Below are positions 44,459 through 54,678 of a stretch of 64,000 nucleotides of DNA, piece by piece (the first letter of the stretch is position 1; each line of letters opens with the position of its first letter). Below the pieces are notes generated by a model. The model did not search any database. It was given only the letters and a program-made list of their open reading frames with translations, and had not been told where the DNA came from. Made by a program: the position numbers and the translations under genes. This DNA comes from Paenibacillus sp. 1001270B_150601_E10 (GTDB lineage: Bacteria > Bacillota > Bacilli > Paenibacillales > Paenibacillaceae): the NCBI RefSeq assembly GCF_015558675.1, contig NZ_JADMOL010000001.1:663342-727341 (forward strand), read 5' to 3'.

Positions 44459-45406
44459 TCAGTCCTTTACCACATCGATAACAGAATCCGCCAACGCCAT
44501 CATATACAAAGGATCTTGATTCAAAGACCGCGTCCGCTTATACGAGAGGCCAAGTTCCTCCGCCTTCCCCGTTGCTTCGATATCAAGATCATAAAGCACC
44601 TCCAGATGATCGGAAACGAATCCGATCGGAACAGACAGCGCATAGCGCACGCCTTCATCCTTCAAGGTTTCCAGCGTGTCCAGAATATCAGGTCCTAACC
44701 ATGGCGTCCCTGTTTGACCGGCACTTTGCCATGTGAATTGCCATTGTGAATCCGAGAGCTCCAAATCCTTCGCAATAGCTCTGGAGGTCTCTAGCAGCTG
44801 CTCCGGATATGGATCGTTCATTTCCAAAATGCGGGTTGGTAGACTATGCGCGCTGAACAAAACACGAATGTCCTCTCGTGCCGCTCCTTCTTGAACGAAT
44901 GCATCCAGCTGCTCTTGAACACGCAGGGTTAGTGCCTCAATGAGGGCCGGATGAAGGTGATAGCTCTTAATGCCGGTGAAAGCGATCTGATGCTTTGCGG
45001 CTTCTTCTTCTGCACGCTTCAAATATCCGCCTACGCTCATAATGGAGTAATGAGGGGCAAGCACAAGGCCAATCGCTTCCTTGATTCCGTCCTTCGCCAT
45101 TGCCTGAATGCCGTCCTCGATAAATGGCGAGGCATGCTTTAAGCCTTGATAGCACACATATCGAAGGTCTCTATTCTCCGTTATAGCATCAAGAGTGCTT
45201 TGCAGTGCCTCTACCTGCTTGTTCGTATTCTCTCTTAATGGAAATACACCGCCTACAATAGCTTCATAGCGGGAGCTAAGTTCTTCAAGCTGCTCCTCAG
45301 TTGGCGGATGGCCGCGGCGAATATGTGTGTAGTAGGCTTCAATACCATCCATGCTCTCCGGGGTCCCGTAAGACATGACGAGTACCCCAATCGTGCGCTT
45401 CGTCAT
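44459..45406 (-). CDS. hemH: Coproporphyrin ferrochelatase
   Basis: A 315-residue protein. VLVMSYGTPES opens the chelatase fold, FSAHSLPTRIL contains the iron-ligand histidine and PIGFVSDHLEVLYD the acidic partner. It inserts iron into coproporphyrin III in the cytosol. The ATG at 45406 is six bases from GGAGGG; its site overlaps the end of hemE, so translation is coupled. Confidence 0.96.
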   Translation of the reverse strand: MTKRTIGVLVMSYGTPESMDGIEAYYTHIRRGHPPTEEQLEELSSRYEAIVGGVFPLRENTNKQVEALQSTLDAITENRDLRYVCYQGLKHASPFIEDGIQAMAKDGIKEAIGLVLAPHYSIMSVGGYLKRAEEEAAKHQIAFTGIKSYHLHPALIEALTLRVQEQLDAFVQEGAAREDIRVLFSAHSLPTRILEMNDPYPEQLLETSRAIAKDLELSDSQWQFTWQSAGQTGTPWLGPDILDTLETLKDEGVRYALSVPIGFVSDHLEVLYDLDIEATGKAEELGLSYKRTRSLNQDPLYMMALADSVIDVVKD

Positions 45407-45408
45407 CC

Positions 45409-46467
45409 TCATCCCTCCTTCTTCACCTGTGCGAGTGCCTGCTCTGAATACGCGTGCACAAAATCAGTCAGCTGTTTCAATTTGTCCAGTGAAGCCTCAG
45501 GGAATAAGCCGTGTCCTAGATTAAATATATACCCGTTTTTTGACATTGCTGAATCAAGGATATGCTTTGCTTCACGCTCTATAATAGACATCGGTCCTGT
45601 CAGAACATATGGATCCAAATTGCCTTGTACGGCAAACGCATCGCCAAGACGATGTCTTCCTTCCTCGATAGACACTCTCCAATCAAGTCCTACGACATCC
45701 GCCTTGATTGATCCTAGTGACGTAAGCAGCTCTCCTGAGCTAACACCCGGGAAGTAAATCTTCGGAACATCAAGATCACTCAAGGCATCAAAAATACGCT
45801 CGATCGTCGGAAGCACGTACGTTCTAAAGTCACGTGGTGACAAAGAGCCTACCCAGCTGTCAAAGATTTGGAAGGCTTCCCCTCCGTTTTGAATTTGTGC
45901 CCGTACATATTGAATAACCATATCGCCAAGCTTGTCCATCAATAGGAACCATAGTTCTGGCTCCTCATACATCATCGTCTTCGTGCGAATATAAGACTTG
46001 GATGGACGACCTTCAATCAAATAGCTTGCAATGGTAAAGGGTGCGCCTGCAAACGTAATCAGCGGGACATTCAGCTCGCGATTCAAGATCCGAATAGTCT
46101 CCAGGATGTGACCGAGATCTCCTTCAGGATCAACAGGCTTTAACTGCTCAATCTGCCTGCGTGTACGAATCGGGTCATGGATGACAGGACCAACTTGAGC
46201 CACAATATCAAAGTCAACCCCAATCGAAGCCACCGGATTCATAATGTCGGAATACAAAATAGCTGCATCGACACCGAGCTTATTCACAGGCATCATCGTC
46301 ACTTCTGCCGCTAATTCTGGCTGCTGACAGATTTCTAGAAGCGAGTATTTCTCCTTAATCTTGCGATAATCTGGATCATATCTTCCCGCTTGGCGCATGT
46401 ACCAGACCGGAATACGTTCTACCTGCTGCTTGCGACAAGCTCGTATAAATAGATCTTGCTTGCTCAT
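45409..46467 (-). CDS. hemE: Uroporphyrinogen III decarboxylase
   Basis: A 352-residue enzyme. PVWYMRQAGRYDPDYR is the diagnostic substrate-binding loop; ITFAGAPFTIASYLIEG and the LGHGLFPEA end are also typical. It turns uroporphyrinogen III into coproporphyrinogen III. First gene of the hemEHY operon; the order is that of Bacillus. GGCGGGA lies upstream of the ATG. Confidence 0.97.
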   Translation of the reverse strand: MSKQDLFIRACRKQQVERIPVWYMRQAGRYDPDYRKIKEKYSLLEICQQPELAAEVTMMPVNKLGVDAAILYSDIMNPVASIGVDFDIVAQVGPVIHDPIRTRRQIEQLKPVDPEGDLGHILETIRILNRELNVPLITFAGAPFTIASYLIEGRPSKSYIRTKTMMYEEPELWFLLMDKLGDMVIQYVRAQIQNGGEAFQIFDSWVGSLSPRDFRTYVLPTIERIFDALSDLDVPKIYFPGVSSGELLTSLGSIKADVVGLDWRVSIEEGRHRLGDAFAVQGNLDPYVLTGPMSIIEREAKHILDSAMSKNGYIFNLGHGLFPEASLDKLKQLTDFVHAYSEQALAQVKKEG

Positions 46468-46638
46468 CCATTCATCCCGCCTTAACGGTAAATTTGTATT
46501 AAGTATTTGTTAGGAATGCTTTTAACTTTTATTATGCTTGTTTTCACGCTTCTTCACAACCAAGCCTAACCGCATAGCTATGACAATCTTTTGACAAAAC
46601 CAACTATTTTATGACATTTTACGGTCATTTTATTCTTG

Positions 46639-46668
46639 TTAATAAAATGTCCAACTCTGCACATATTA
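46639..46668 (+). promoter_or_regulatory. Candidate SigG (forespore) promoter of the ger operon
   Basis: TTAATA (46639-46644) and CATATTA (46662-46668) with a 17-base spacer; SigG consensus is TGAATA and CATACTA, so 11 of 13 positions agree. Start of transcription would be about 25 bases before the first gene's ATG. Confidence 0.55.
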
Positions 46669-46702
46669 ACGGATAATCATGGAGATTCAGGAGGATTACA
46701 GC

Positions 46703-48112
46703 ATGACAGGCTACTATGGGGTAGAGATTAACTGGGTAGACGAGCTGCACAAGAAGTTTGCTCATTGTCAGGATCTGACTGTCGAACATATCGGCGGGCA
46801 AATGACGATCTTTTTTTTCCGGCATTTATTAGACTACCAACTCTTTCAGAGCTTGATCACTTCGTTTTTCCAAGATGCTGATGATGAAGCGGCTATTGAA
46901 CGACTGCTGCAAGTTTGGAATCCGATTACAGGTCATAATCAACAGGATATCATCAGCAAATTTGTTGAAAAGGTCCTGCGGGGTGAAGTAGGCGGGGTTT
47001 GGAAAGGAAAGCTCTATACGATCGCGGTAGGCAACCCCGTTTCACGTGTCATTATGCCGTCTGACCGTGAATCTGTTATTACGGGACCGCATGATGCATT
47101 CACGGAGGACTGGGCAGTTAACATATCGCTTATCCGTCGACGGATCCAATCAAGCCATCTCAAAACAATCAAACATAATATTGGAAGCGAATATCCCATT
47201 GATATTTATATGCTGTATATCGATGGGACTGCGGAAAAAGGCGTAATCGATGAAGCCATTCGCCGGGTGGAAAAAATACAGGTAAGTCAAGCCCTAGACG
47301 GCAATGTTCTTGCGAAGCGCCTCGATGATTCTCCGTTCTCCGTATTTCCGCAGTGGCTGGGAACTGAGCGTCCGGACATTGCAGCCGATCAATTAAAGCA
47401 AGGGAAAGTAGCCATTATCACCAGCAATAGCCCTACGGCCATCATTGCACCTGCACATTTTTTGGATTTCTTTTCGGTTAGCGGAGATGCGTATGAGCGA
47501 TGGCATTTCAGTGTATTTATCCGAATGCTGCGTATTTTTGTATTTGTAATATCTCTGTTGCTCAGCGCTTTTTACGTTGCGATTACGACCTATCATTATC
47601 AGTTTATCCCTTCGCCCCTCCTTCAAACGATGATTCAAGCGAGATATCGTGTTCCGTTTGATCCCATGATTGAAGCTTTTATGATTGAAGGTGTTGTGGA
47701 ACTGCTTCGAGAGGCAGGCGCTCGACTTCCTTCTAAAATTGCTCAAACGATTGGTATTGTAGGGGGACTTGTCATTGGACAGGCGATTGTACAGGCAGGT
47801 CTTGTTAGTGATTTTCTCATTGTAGCAGTAGCGGCAAGCGCTTTGGCATCCTTTATCGTACCGAACTATACGATGGAGACGTCCATGCGATTGTTTCGCT
47901 TTTTGAACATCCTGCTGGCTGGATTTCTCGGATACTTTGGCATTTTCTTATTTGTCACGCTATTCATTACACATCTGTGTCATATTAGGACCTTATCGAA
48001 GGAATATCTTATGCTTTATCGATTCCCTCGATTTATCTTTTTGTCTGAGCAAAAACTGCCAAAGGTAAAACAAATGATTACAAAGGTACAAAACATTAGA
48101 TTGAGGAGGTGA
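46703..48112 (+). CDS. gerXA: GerA-family spore germination protein, A subunit
   Basis: A 469-residue protein with a soluble N-terminal half (~residues 1-260) and five or so membrane helices in the second half, as in GerAA/GerKA. IIPSDRESVITGPHDAF-like (here MPSDRESVITGPHDAF), PFSVFPQW and the AFYVAITTYHYQFIP helix start, then EGVVELLREAGARLP, are family landmarks. The ATG at 46703 has AGGAGG eight bases upstream. The subunit forms the oligomeric germinant-gated channel in the spore inner membrane with B and C partners encoded downstream. The germinant is unknown. Confidence 0.94.
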   Translation: MTGYYGVEINWVDELHKKFAHCQDLTVEHIGGQMTIFFFRHLLDYQLFQSLITSFFQDADDEAAIERLLQVWNPITGHNQQDIISKFVEKVLRGEVGGVWKGKLYTIAVGNPVSRVIMPSDRESVITGPHDAFTEDWAVNISLIRRRIQSSHLKTIKHNIGSEYPIDIYMLYIDGTAEKGVIDEAIRRVEKIQVSQALDGNVLAKRLDDSPFSVFPQWLGTERPDIAADQLKQGKVAIITSNSPTAIIAPAHFLDFFSVSGDAYERWHFSVFIRMLRIFVFVISLLLSAFYVAITTYHYQFIPSPLLQTMIQARYRVPFDPMIEAFMIEGVVELLREAGARLPSKIAQTIGIVGGLVIGQAIVQAGLVSDFLIVAVAASALASFIVPNYTMETSMRLFRFLNILLAGFLGYFGIFLFVTLFITHLCHIRTLSKEYLMLYRFPRFIFLSEQKLPKVKQMITKVQNIRLRR

Positions 48113-48118
48113 TCTGCA

Positions 48119-49261
48119 ATGAATCCTGGAATCAAAAACTTTGCTTTGTTCTGCATGATGTTCTTACTCGTAAGAGGAGTAACCTTTTTTACGCTGCCAT
48201 CCTTGGTGACATCCATTTATGGGACGAACAGCTGGACGGTCATACCCATTTACATCATGATTATGGTGGGATTAATGTACATCCTTATCAAGGGTATAGA
48301 AAGACACGGAAACCAATCCATCTTCGATTTATTGGAGCACCGCTTTCCGTCTTACATCGCAAAGCCAATCTCGTTCATCATCATCGTGAATTTCCTGGGC
48401 ATTTCAATCACCATTATCCATGAGTATGTATCCATGTTTCAATTTACGCTAGACTCTTCTGTCAATGTTTCTAATGCTGCATTTTTCCTCATACTCGCGG
48501 TTCTGATTGTCGCTGGCCATGGCTTATATACGATGTCAAAGGCCTCGATTCTTTTATTTATCGTTTCATTTTGGATCATCGGCATCGAGGTACTCTTGTT
48601 CAGTGATTTCTCATTCACACGGCTCTCTCCTTTTTTCTTTAAAGGGGGCAATTTCGAATGGCACGGTGCGCTGCGAATTGCCTATTCATTTTACGGTTTT
48701 GAATTGCTGTTGATTATATACCCACATCTTGGCAAGCAAACAAAAGTGTTTCGTGCTACCACATGGTCTTATGTCCTGCTGTGTATCTATTACACGATCT
48801 ATACGATTCTATCTCAGGGTCTTGTCTCTTTCTTGCAGATTCCAAAGATCCGATTTATTACACTGAGGCTGTATGGAGCATCTCGATTTCCAACGGTTGA
48901 ATACATTACCGACTTTATATTCTTTTTCTTTATTTTTTCAACCATTATTTCAAGCGCTGCCTATGTCTGGTCGGCAAATGAAGGCATTCTTAAAACCATA
49001 ACTAAAAAGTTCCCTCTGGGCAATTATCTACTGATCGGTGTGTGTTATACCATTCTGGTATCTTTGAATCTTTCCATTGATGATTGGATGGGGCTTTCTT
49101 TTTTTGTAGGACTGGTTGAAACATTCATTATTGTGTTTTGCATTCTTTTAATATGGATTCTGCCTAAAGCGAAAAACGGTCAAAACAGCCATAATCCAGA
49201 GCAGCGGAGCTCATCTTGGAAGGCAAATGAACAAGAAGCTTCATCTAAGGAGGTACAATAA
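48119..49261 (+). CDS. gerXB: GerB-family germinant permease subunit
   Basis: A 380-residue protein with about ten membrane helices of the APC-like GerAB/GerKB family, starting NPGIKNFALFCMMFLLVR. The LISLGFGYFGFELLL-type element appears as IAYSFYGFELLLIIYP. GAGGAGGTGA lies just before the ATG, six bases after the A-subunit stop. It recognises the small-molecule germinant. Confidence 0.93.
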   Translation: MNPGIKNFALFCMMFLLVRGVTFFTLPSLVTSIYGTNSWTVIPIYIMIMVGLMYILIKGIERHGNQSIFDLLEHRFPSYIAKPISFIIIVNFLGISITIIHEYVSMFQFTLDSSVNVSNAAFFLILAVLIVAGHGLYTMSKASILLFIVSFWIIGIEVLLFSDFSFTRLSPFFFKGGNFEWHGALRIAYSFYGFELLLIIYPHLGKQTKVFRATTWSYVLLCIYYTIYTILSQGLVSFLQIPKIRFITLRLYGASRFPTVEYITDFIFFFFIFSTIISSAAYVWSANEGILKTITKKFPLGNYLLIGVCYTILVSLNLSIDDWMGLSFFVGLVETFIIVFCILLIWILPKAKNGQNSHNPEQRSSSWKANEQEASSKEVQ

Positions 49262-49263
49262 AG

Positions 49264-50343
49264 ATGAAACGAAGGCTTCAGTGGGCTGTTGTTCTTCTGT
49301 CATTCAGCTTGATCTTGAGTTCCTGCCAGATGAAGCGAATTATCAATGATAATGGCTTTATCCAAACGATTACAGTGGACAAGACCGATCAACCCGACAT
49401 CTATCGTTTCGGCATCATGTTTCCAGATCCCGAAAAAGGAAGCACCAAAAACCGTATTTCCTTACTATATGAAAGCGAGAATTTGCCCATTGCTCTTTCC
49501 CATTTTCAGTTTAAGACGCGTTATTCCCTAGTGGTCGGACAGCTTCGCAACGTAATTATAAGTAGAGAATTGGCAGAGGAAGTCGGTTTGAATAAATTGA
49601 TACAAGCGCTTCTCTATCATCCGAAATTTCCATTGACTACTCGTATAATGATTCACGATGGAAAAGCAAGTGAGTATTTGAAGCTAAGTGAAGACTTAAC
49701 GGATTATCATTTGGCCAACCTAATACTCAAGCTACAAGACGAGTATCGAACAGGCACAAACACACTGTTTAATTTTGTTCGAAATGAACTGGAGCCTGGA
49801 ATTGATCCCATTCTACTGCAATCCACCATTAATGAAGGAAGTGCAAACATTAATGGTGTTCGATTATTTAAGAAGGACAAAAGCGTCGGAAGATTAGAAG
49901 AGCACGAGTTCCCCTATATCCTTATGTTTCGCAATCCAAAAGTCACGGTTTCCTTGGATATTCCAAAAGAATACCTGCCAACCGATCAGAACTTTATCGT
50001 TGATAACGCCATTGTAAAAAGACACATTCGCGTACAGCGCGTTAAGCCGATCCCAAAGGTCGACATCCATTTCACCATCTTCGGCCCTCTCGTATCACCC
50101 ATCAACGAGCTTACCGCGAATTCCAACAACATTACAGAAGCGATGATTGAGAAGGCCATCGAACAGGATTTGAACCATGTTGTGGACAAACTTCAATCCC
50201 TACAAGCGGATTCCATTGGAATCGGAACCTTCGTTCGCAATAAAATGAGCTTTGAAGAATGGGATGAAGAGGAATGGAGAGAGATGTTTCAAAAGGCTGA
50301 CATTCGCTGCCATGTTCGCTTCACGTTAGAAAATAAGCTGTAA
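49264..50343 (+). CDS. gerXC: GerC-family germination lipoprotein
   Basis: A 359-residue lipoprotein: signal helix LQWAVVLLSFSLILSSCQ with lipobox LSSC at Cys21, then the three-domain GerAC body including VTVDKTDQPDIYRFG. Last gene of the ger A-B-C operon, two bases after gerXB. Once diacylated it sits on the outer face of the inner spore membrane and is required for receptor function. Confidence 0.93.
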   Translation: MKRRLQWAVVLLSFSLILSSCQMKRIINDNGFIQTITVDKTDQPDIYRFGIMFPDPEKGSTKNRISLLYESENLPIALSHFQFKTRYSLVVGQLRNVIISRELAEEVGLNKLIQALLYHPKFPLTTRIMIHDGKASEYLKLSEDLTDYHLANLILKLQDEYRTGTNTLFNFVRNELEPGIDPILLQSTINEGSANINGVRLFKKDKSVGRLEEHEFPYILMFRNPKVTVSLDIPKEYLPTDQNFIVDNAIVKRHIRVQRVKPIPKVDIHFTIFGPLVSPINELTANSNNITEAMIEKAIEQDLNHVVDKLQSLQADSIGIGTFVRNKMSFEEWDEEEWREMFQKADIRCHVRFTLENKL

Positions 50344-50412
50344 ATTGTGGTATCATAGGATGTAGCTGTTAACATCGGACGGACGGTGACCATAGAAAGC
50401 GGTGAGTGGATA

Positions 50413-51627
50413 ATGCAGCAATGGAAGTTGAACCTGACCGTATTATGGTTCGGTAACTTTCTGGTTATGGCAGGAATGACAATGGTTGTCCCTTTCCTCG
50501 CCCTTTACTTGCAGCATGATATTGGTCTGACCAACCAGCACCAGATAGGCATATGGGCTGGGTTAATCTTCGCTGCGAACTTTGTAACGTCGTTTATTTT
50601 CCAGCCGATTTGGGGCAAATACGCGGACAAGTATGGACGCAAAGTGATGCTTCTTCGCTCCGGATTCGGGATGGCGATCGTTACCGTGCTTATGGGATTT
50701 GCAACTAGCCCTGTGCACCTTTTGATTCTACGCTTATTGAACGGAACAATCTCTGGCTTTAACCCTGCTGCGGTTGCGCTCGTATCCGCAACTACGCCGA
50801 AGAAGCGAATCGGCTTCGCGATGGGCGTGCTTCAATCCGGCGGGGTAGCCGGGAACATCTTAGGTCCACTGATTGGCGGGGTATTGGCGGATTGGGTCGG
50901 TTATCGCCCCATATTCTATATTACAGGTACCCTGCTCTTCTTGGGCTCCATGCTGGCACTCTTCTTCGTCAAAGAAAGCTTCGACAAAGAAGAGGCAATG
51001 AAAGCACCTGAGGTATCGGTTATGGAGGGCCTTAAACAGCTTAGCCATATTCCTCAATTAATGTCCTTGTATGCGGTGACATTCCTGCTTCAATTCGCAA
51101 TGATTGCTCCGATGTCCCTGCTGCCGCTCTATGTGCAGCAGCTTCATGGCACCACAGCGAATCTCGCCTTTCTAGCGGGGCTCGTCAGTGCGATAGCAGG
51201 ATTATCGAATATGGTTGCTTCGCCGATTCTCGGCAAGCTCAGCGACCGAATAGGCTCAAGCCGTGTGCTTAGGTTATCGCTCATCGGCGCTGCCTGCACA
51301 CTAATTCCGCAGGCCTTCGTATCGGAAGTCTGGCAGCTCATTGCAGTGCGATTCTTGCTCGGGCTGTTTATGGGAGGTCTCCTGCCTTCTGTTAACGCCC
51401 TGATCCGCAAGTTCACACCAGACGGCATGGAAAGCCGCGCATACAGCTTCAACAGCAGCACGATGGCGCTCGGCAATACAATTGGTGCAGTGATCGGCGG
51501 ATTATTATCCGGCCTTATTGGCATTGAGGGCTTGTTCATCATGTCTGGGATCTTCCTCATGATTAATGTGGCCTGGGTGCAATTCTCCTTTCATCGAACG
51601 AAGAAAGTTTCGGGGAAACCTCTCTAA
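50413..51627 (+). CDS. MFS multidrug exporter-like protein
   Basis: A 404-residue 12-helix protein. WGKYADKYGRKVML is motif A and GGVAGNILGPLIGG the drug-antiporter motif C, placing it with DHA1-type exporters such as MdtG. The ATG at 50413 follows GGTGAGTGG; a GTG at 50386 is less likely. Monocistronic with a shared terminator. Substrates unknown. Confidence 0.87.
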   Translation: MQQWKLNLTVLWFGNFLVMAGMTMVVPFLALYLQHDIGLTNQHQIGIWAGLIFAANFVTSFIFQPIWGKYADKYGRKVMLLRSGFGMAIVTVLMGFATSPVHLLILRLLNGTISGFNPAAVALVSATTPKKRIGFAMGVLQSGGVAGNILGPLIGGVLADWVGYRPIFYITGTLLFLGSMLALFFVKESFDKEEAMKAPEVSVMEGLKQLSHIPQLMSLYAVTFLLQFAMIAPMSLLPLYVQQLHGTTANLAFLAGLVSAIAGLSNMVASPILGKLSDRIGSSRVLRLSLIGAACTLIPQAFVSEVWQLIAVRFLLGLFMGGLLPSVNALIRKFTPDGMESRAYSFNSSTMALGNTIGAVIGGLLSGLIGIEGLFIMSGIFLMINVAWVQFSFHRTKKVSGKPL

Positions 51628-51714
51628 CTGCAGGAGAGTTATCCCTTAGGACCGGACATGCAGTAACCGTTACTCAACAATATAAGGTCACCTAGAACAA
51701 CAGCCTATAAGCAG

Positions 51715-51750
51715 CAAGGGTTGGCGATATTCATTCGCCAACCCTTGTTT
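51715..51750. terminator. Bidirectional terminator between MFS and NSS genes
   Basis: CAAGGGTTGGCG and CGCCAACCCTTG form a perfect 12-bp stem between convergent genes; plus-strand side ends in TTTGTTT. Confidence 0.88.
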
Positions 51751-51781
51751 GTTTCACTCGTGTTCTGTTTGGAATTCGTTC

Positions 51782-53128
51782 TTATACCGGCAGAATGCCG
51801 AGCACATTTAAAAATACAATCATAATGGCAATAGGAATGATATATCGAAGCAAGAAGATGTATACGGCCAAGCCTTTTCGCCATAGTCTAGGCTCGCTTT
51901 TCAACTCTTCCATTAGCCGCTCGCGCGGGAAGCGGTAACCGACAAAGATCGCAATCAAGAAGACGCCAATCGGCATCAAGATATTGGTTACCGTGAAATC
52001 AGCTGCGTCAAACAACGATTTGCCGAAGATCGTCACATCAGACAAGATCCCAAAGGACAAGGCAAATGGAACGCCTACTAGGAAGATCAGTCCTCCAAAG
52101 AGCCAGCTCAATCGCTTGCGCTTCAACGACTCATTTTTTGAGAAACCTGCTACTAGAATCTCCAGCATGGAAAAAGCCGATGTAAACGTTGCAAACAAGA
52201 ACAAGGCAAGAAAGATCGCAATAAAGAAGGATCCGCCGATCATCTGTTCAAACACAGCCGGCAACGTTACAAATAAGAGCCCTGGTCCCTCCGTTGGCTT
52301 CATGCCAAGTGCAAACAGTGCTGGAAAGATCGCTAGACCCGCCATCAGGGAGGTTAACACGTTGAGCGATACGACAGATATCGCTGAGCGAGTCAGAGAC
52401 TCCTTTTTTCCCAAATACGAACTATAGGTAACCATAACTGATACCCCTACGCTTAAGCAGAAGAAGGACTGGCCCAGCGCGTTTAGGATTGCAGACCCTG
52501 TCACATTATCAAACCTAGGCATGAGAAAGTAGCGAACGCCCTCCATCATCCCTGGAAGCGTCAATGAACGAATCATTAACACAACGAATAGAATGAACAA
52601 GCCAGGCATGAGAATTCGGCTCGAACGCTCAATCCCGCGTTTAACCCCCATTCCTACAACAAGAATGGTAATGATCATAAAGCACAGCTGAGCTAATACT
52701 GCGAAATATGGATTTGCAACGGTCTCGTTGAATAGTTCACCATAGGAGTGACCTGAGTGAAGCAGTGCTCCAATCAAGCTTCTAGCAAAGTACAAGAGAA
52801 TCCAGCCGCCAACCACGCTGTAGAAGGATAACAGCAAGAAGCAGGTCCCCATCCCCAAATATCCAACCCAGTGCCACTTCGTTCGTGGTGCAAGTTCCTT
52901 GTATGCAGAGATCGCTTCTTTGCCCGCGCTTCTTCCGATAAAGAACTCAGCGAGCAGAAGCGGCATTCCGATCAGCAGCGTAAATAGAATGAAAATGAGG
53001 AAAAAAGCTCCTCCTCCGCTTGTCGCCACGGTATTCGGAAATTTCCATATCGCTCCGAGTCCAATTGCAGACCCTGCTGTGGCTAGAATGAAGCCCAGCT
53101 TAGACGTCCACTGTTCCTTTGTTTGCAT
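51782..53128 (-). CDS. Sodium-dependent NSS/SNF-family symporter, copy 1
   Basis: A 448-residue LeuT-type transporter with about 11 helices. [18 protein letters not shown] is the unwound first helix that binds sodium and substrate, and [12 protein letters not shown] follows. It takes up an amino acid or related amine with sodium. It is 42 bases downstream of a close paralogue; the first ~120 residues of the two are nearly superimposable, showing tandem duplication. Confidence 0.92.
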   Translation of the reverse strand: MQTKEQWTSKLGFILATAGSAIGLGAIWKFPNTVATSGGGAFFLIFILFTLLIGMPLLLAEFFIGRSAGKEAISAYKELAPRTKWHWVGYLGMGTCFLLLSFYSVVGGWILLYFARSLIGALLHSGHSYGELFNETVANPYFAVLAQLCFMIITILVVGMGVKRGIERSSRILMPGLFILFVVLMIRSLTLPGMMEGVRYFLMPRFDNVTGSAILNALGQSFFCLSVGVSVMVTYSSYLGKKESLTRSAISVVSLNVLTSLMAGLAIFPALFALGMKPTEGPGLLFVTLPAVFEQMIGGSFFIAIFLALFLFATFTSAFSMLEILVAGFSKNESLKRKRLSWLFGGLIFLVGVPFALSFGILSDVTIFGKSLFDAADFTVTNILMPIGVFLIAIFVGYRFPRERLMEELKSEPRLWRKGLAVYIFLLRYIIPIAIMIVFLNVLGILPV

Positions 53129-53170
53129 AACACGGTTTCCCCTTCATTCATGATGTTCGATCTACGAGTG

Positions 53171-54514
53171 CTAGAATGGCAACCAGTTCATTCCATTCAA
53201 AAACACCATTAACACGATTACTGGCAATATATAGCGAAGCAAGAAAATATACAGCGCAAGTCCCTTTTTCCACTTTGGAGCAATCGCGTTCCACTCTTTC
53301 TCCAATCGCTTCCTAGGAAAGCGGTAGCCCACAAAAATACTGATTAGGATAACCCCTATCGGAAGCATGACGTTGGACACAGCAAAATCGGCCCATTCGA
53401 ATGCTGTCTTTCCTCCAAAGGACAGCTCGTCCATCCCAAAGGAAAGGGCAGAAGGAATGCCGAGCAGGAAAATGATGATCCCGCAAATCCAGCAATACAG
53501 CTTTCTTTTAGCTGCATCCCCTTTGGAGAAGGCCGCAACCACAATCTCAAGCAAGGAGAAGGCGGAGGTCAGCGTTGCAAACAAAAATAGGATCAAGAAA
53601 ATCGTAATAAAGATCGGACCATACGGCAGCTTCTCAAACATCGCAGGCAGCGTGATGAAGAGCAGCCCCGGTCCATCAACGGGCTTCATCCCTAAGGCAA
53701 ATAATGCAGGAAAGATCGCAAGCCCTGCCATCAGGGATGTCATTAAATTCAGTCCGACAACAGATAGTGCTGGTCGCCCAATCTGCTCATTCTGATTCAC
53801 ATACGAGCTGTAGGTGACCATGCACGAGCCGCCGACACTTAAGCTAAAGAATGATTGGCCTAATGCATAAAGAATGGCTTCTCCCGATAATCGACTGAAG
53901 TCTGGCTTCAGGAAATAGGCTAAGCCTTCTCCCATGCCAGGCAAGGTCAACGAACGAATAATTAGCACCACAAATAAGATAAATAGTCCCGGCATCATAA
54001 TCCGGCTTGCCTTCTCAATGCCCCCCTTTACGCCTCTCGCCACAACGAGAACGGTCAAAAGCATAAAGAGAGCTTGAGAGCCTACAGACCACAGCGGGTC
54101 AGATGTCGTCATCTGAAAGACTGCACCATATTCATCCCCTGTGTGGATCAATTGGCCAGAGATTGCACGCAAAAAGTACAGCACAATCCAGCCGCCAACT
54201 ACACTATAAAACGAAAGCAGCAGTGTACAGGTCGCCATGCCGAGATACCCGATCCAATGCCATTTGCTGTTCGGTGCGATCTCTTTATAGGCCGATACAG
54301 CCTCCTTGCCCGTACTGCGTCCAATGGAAAACTCAGCTAACAGCAGCGGAAGTCCGATTCCGCATGTAAACAAAATAAAGACAAGAAAAAAAGCGCCGCC
54401 TCCGCTCGTTGCTACAACATTGGGGAACTTCCATATCGCCCCAAGTCCAATCGCGGCTCCTGCTGACGCAAGTATAAACCCTAATTTAGACGTCCACTGT
54501 TCGGATGTTCTCAT
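53171..54514 (-). CDS. Sodium-dependent NSS/SNF-family symporter, copy 2
   Basis: A 447-residue paralogue of the next gene downstream, with the same first-helix motif ([18 protein letters not shown]) and the same end ILPVIVLMVFLN. Differences are concentrated in the external loops around residues 120-140 (QLIHTGDEYGAVF) and in loop 8, which may alter substrate choice. GGAAG precedes the ATG. Probably co-transcribed with copy 1. Confidence 0.92.
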   Translation of the reverse strand: MRTSEQWTSKLGFILASAGAAIGLGAIWKFPNVVATSGGGAFFLVFILFTCGIGLPLLLAEFSIGRSTGKEAVSAYKEIAPNSKWHWIGYLGMATCTLLLSFYSVVGGWIVLYFLRAISGQLIHTGDEYGAVFQMTTSDPLWSVGSQALFMLLTVLVVARGVKGGIEKASRIMMPGLFILFVVLIIRSLTLPGMGEGLAYFLKPDFSRLSGEAILYALGQSFFSLSVGGSCMVTYSSYVNQNEQIGRPALSVVGLNLMTSLMAGLAIFPALFALGMKPVDGPGLLFITLPAMFEKLPYGPIFITIFLILFLFATLTSAFSLLEIVVAAFSKGDAAKRKLYCWICGIIIFLLGIPSALSFGMDELSFGGKTAFEWADFAVSNVMLPIGVILISIFVGYRFPRKRLEKEWNAIAPKWKKGLALYIFLLRYILPVIVLMVFLNGMNWLPF

Positions 54515-54678
54515 CTGTCTACTTCCTTTCTGTCTCTTCTCTGCTGTAATCCTAAACTCTACTCCGCTATGGCTTCATCTGAACCCGTGCGTTTTTTTGC
54601 TATCATATCATATGGATTCGTACCGAAAACAAGGGAAATATTACCCAACCCCAACCAACCAGCATTCAAGACATGCTG

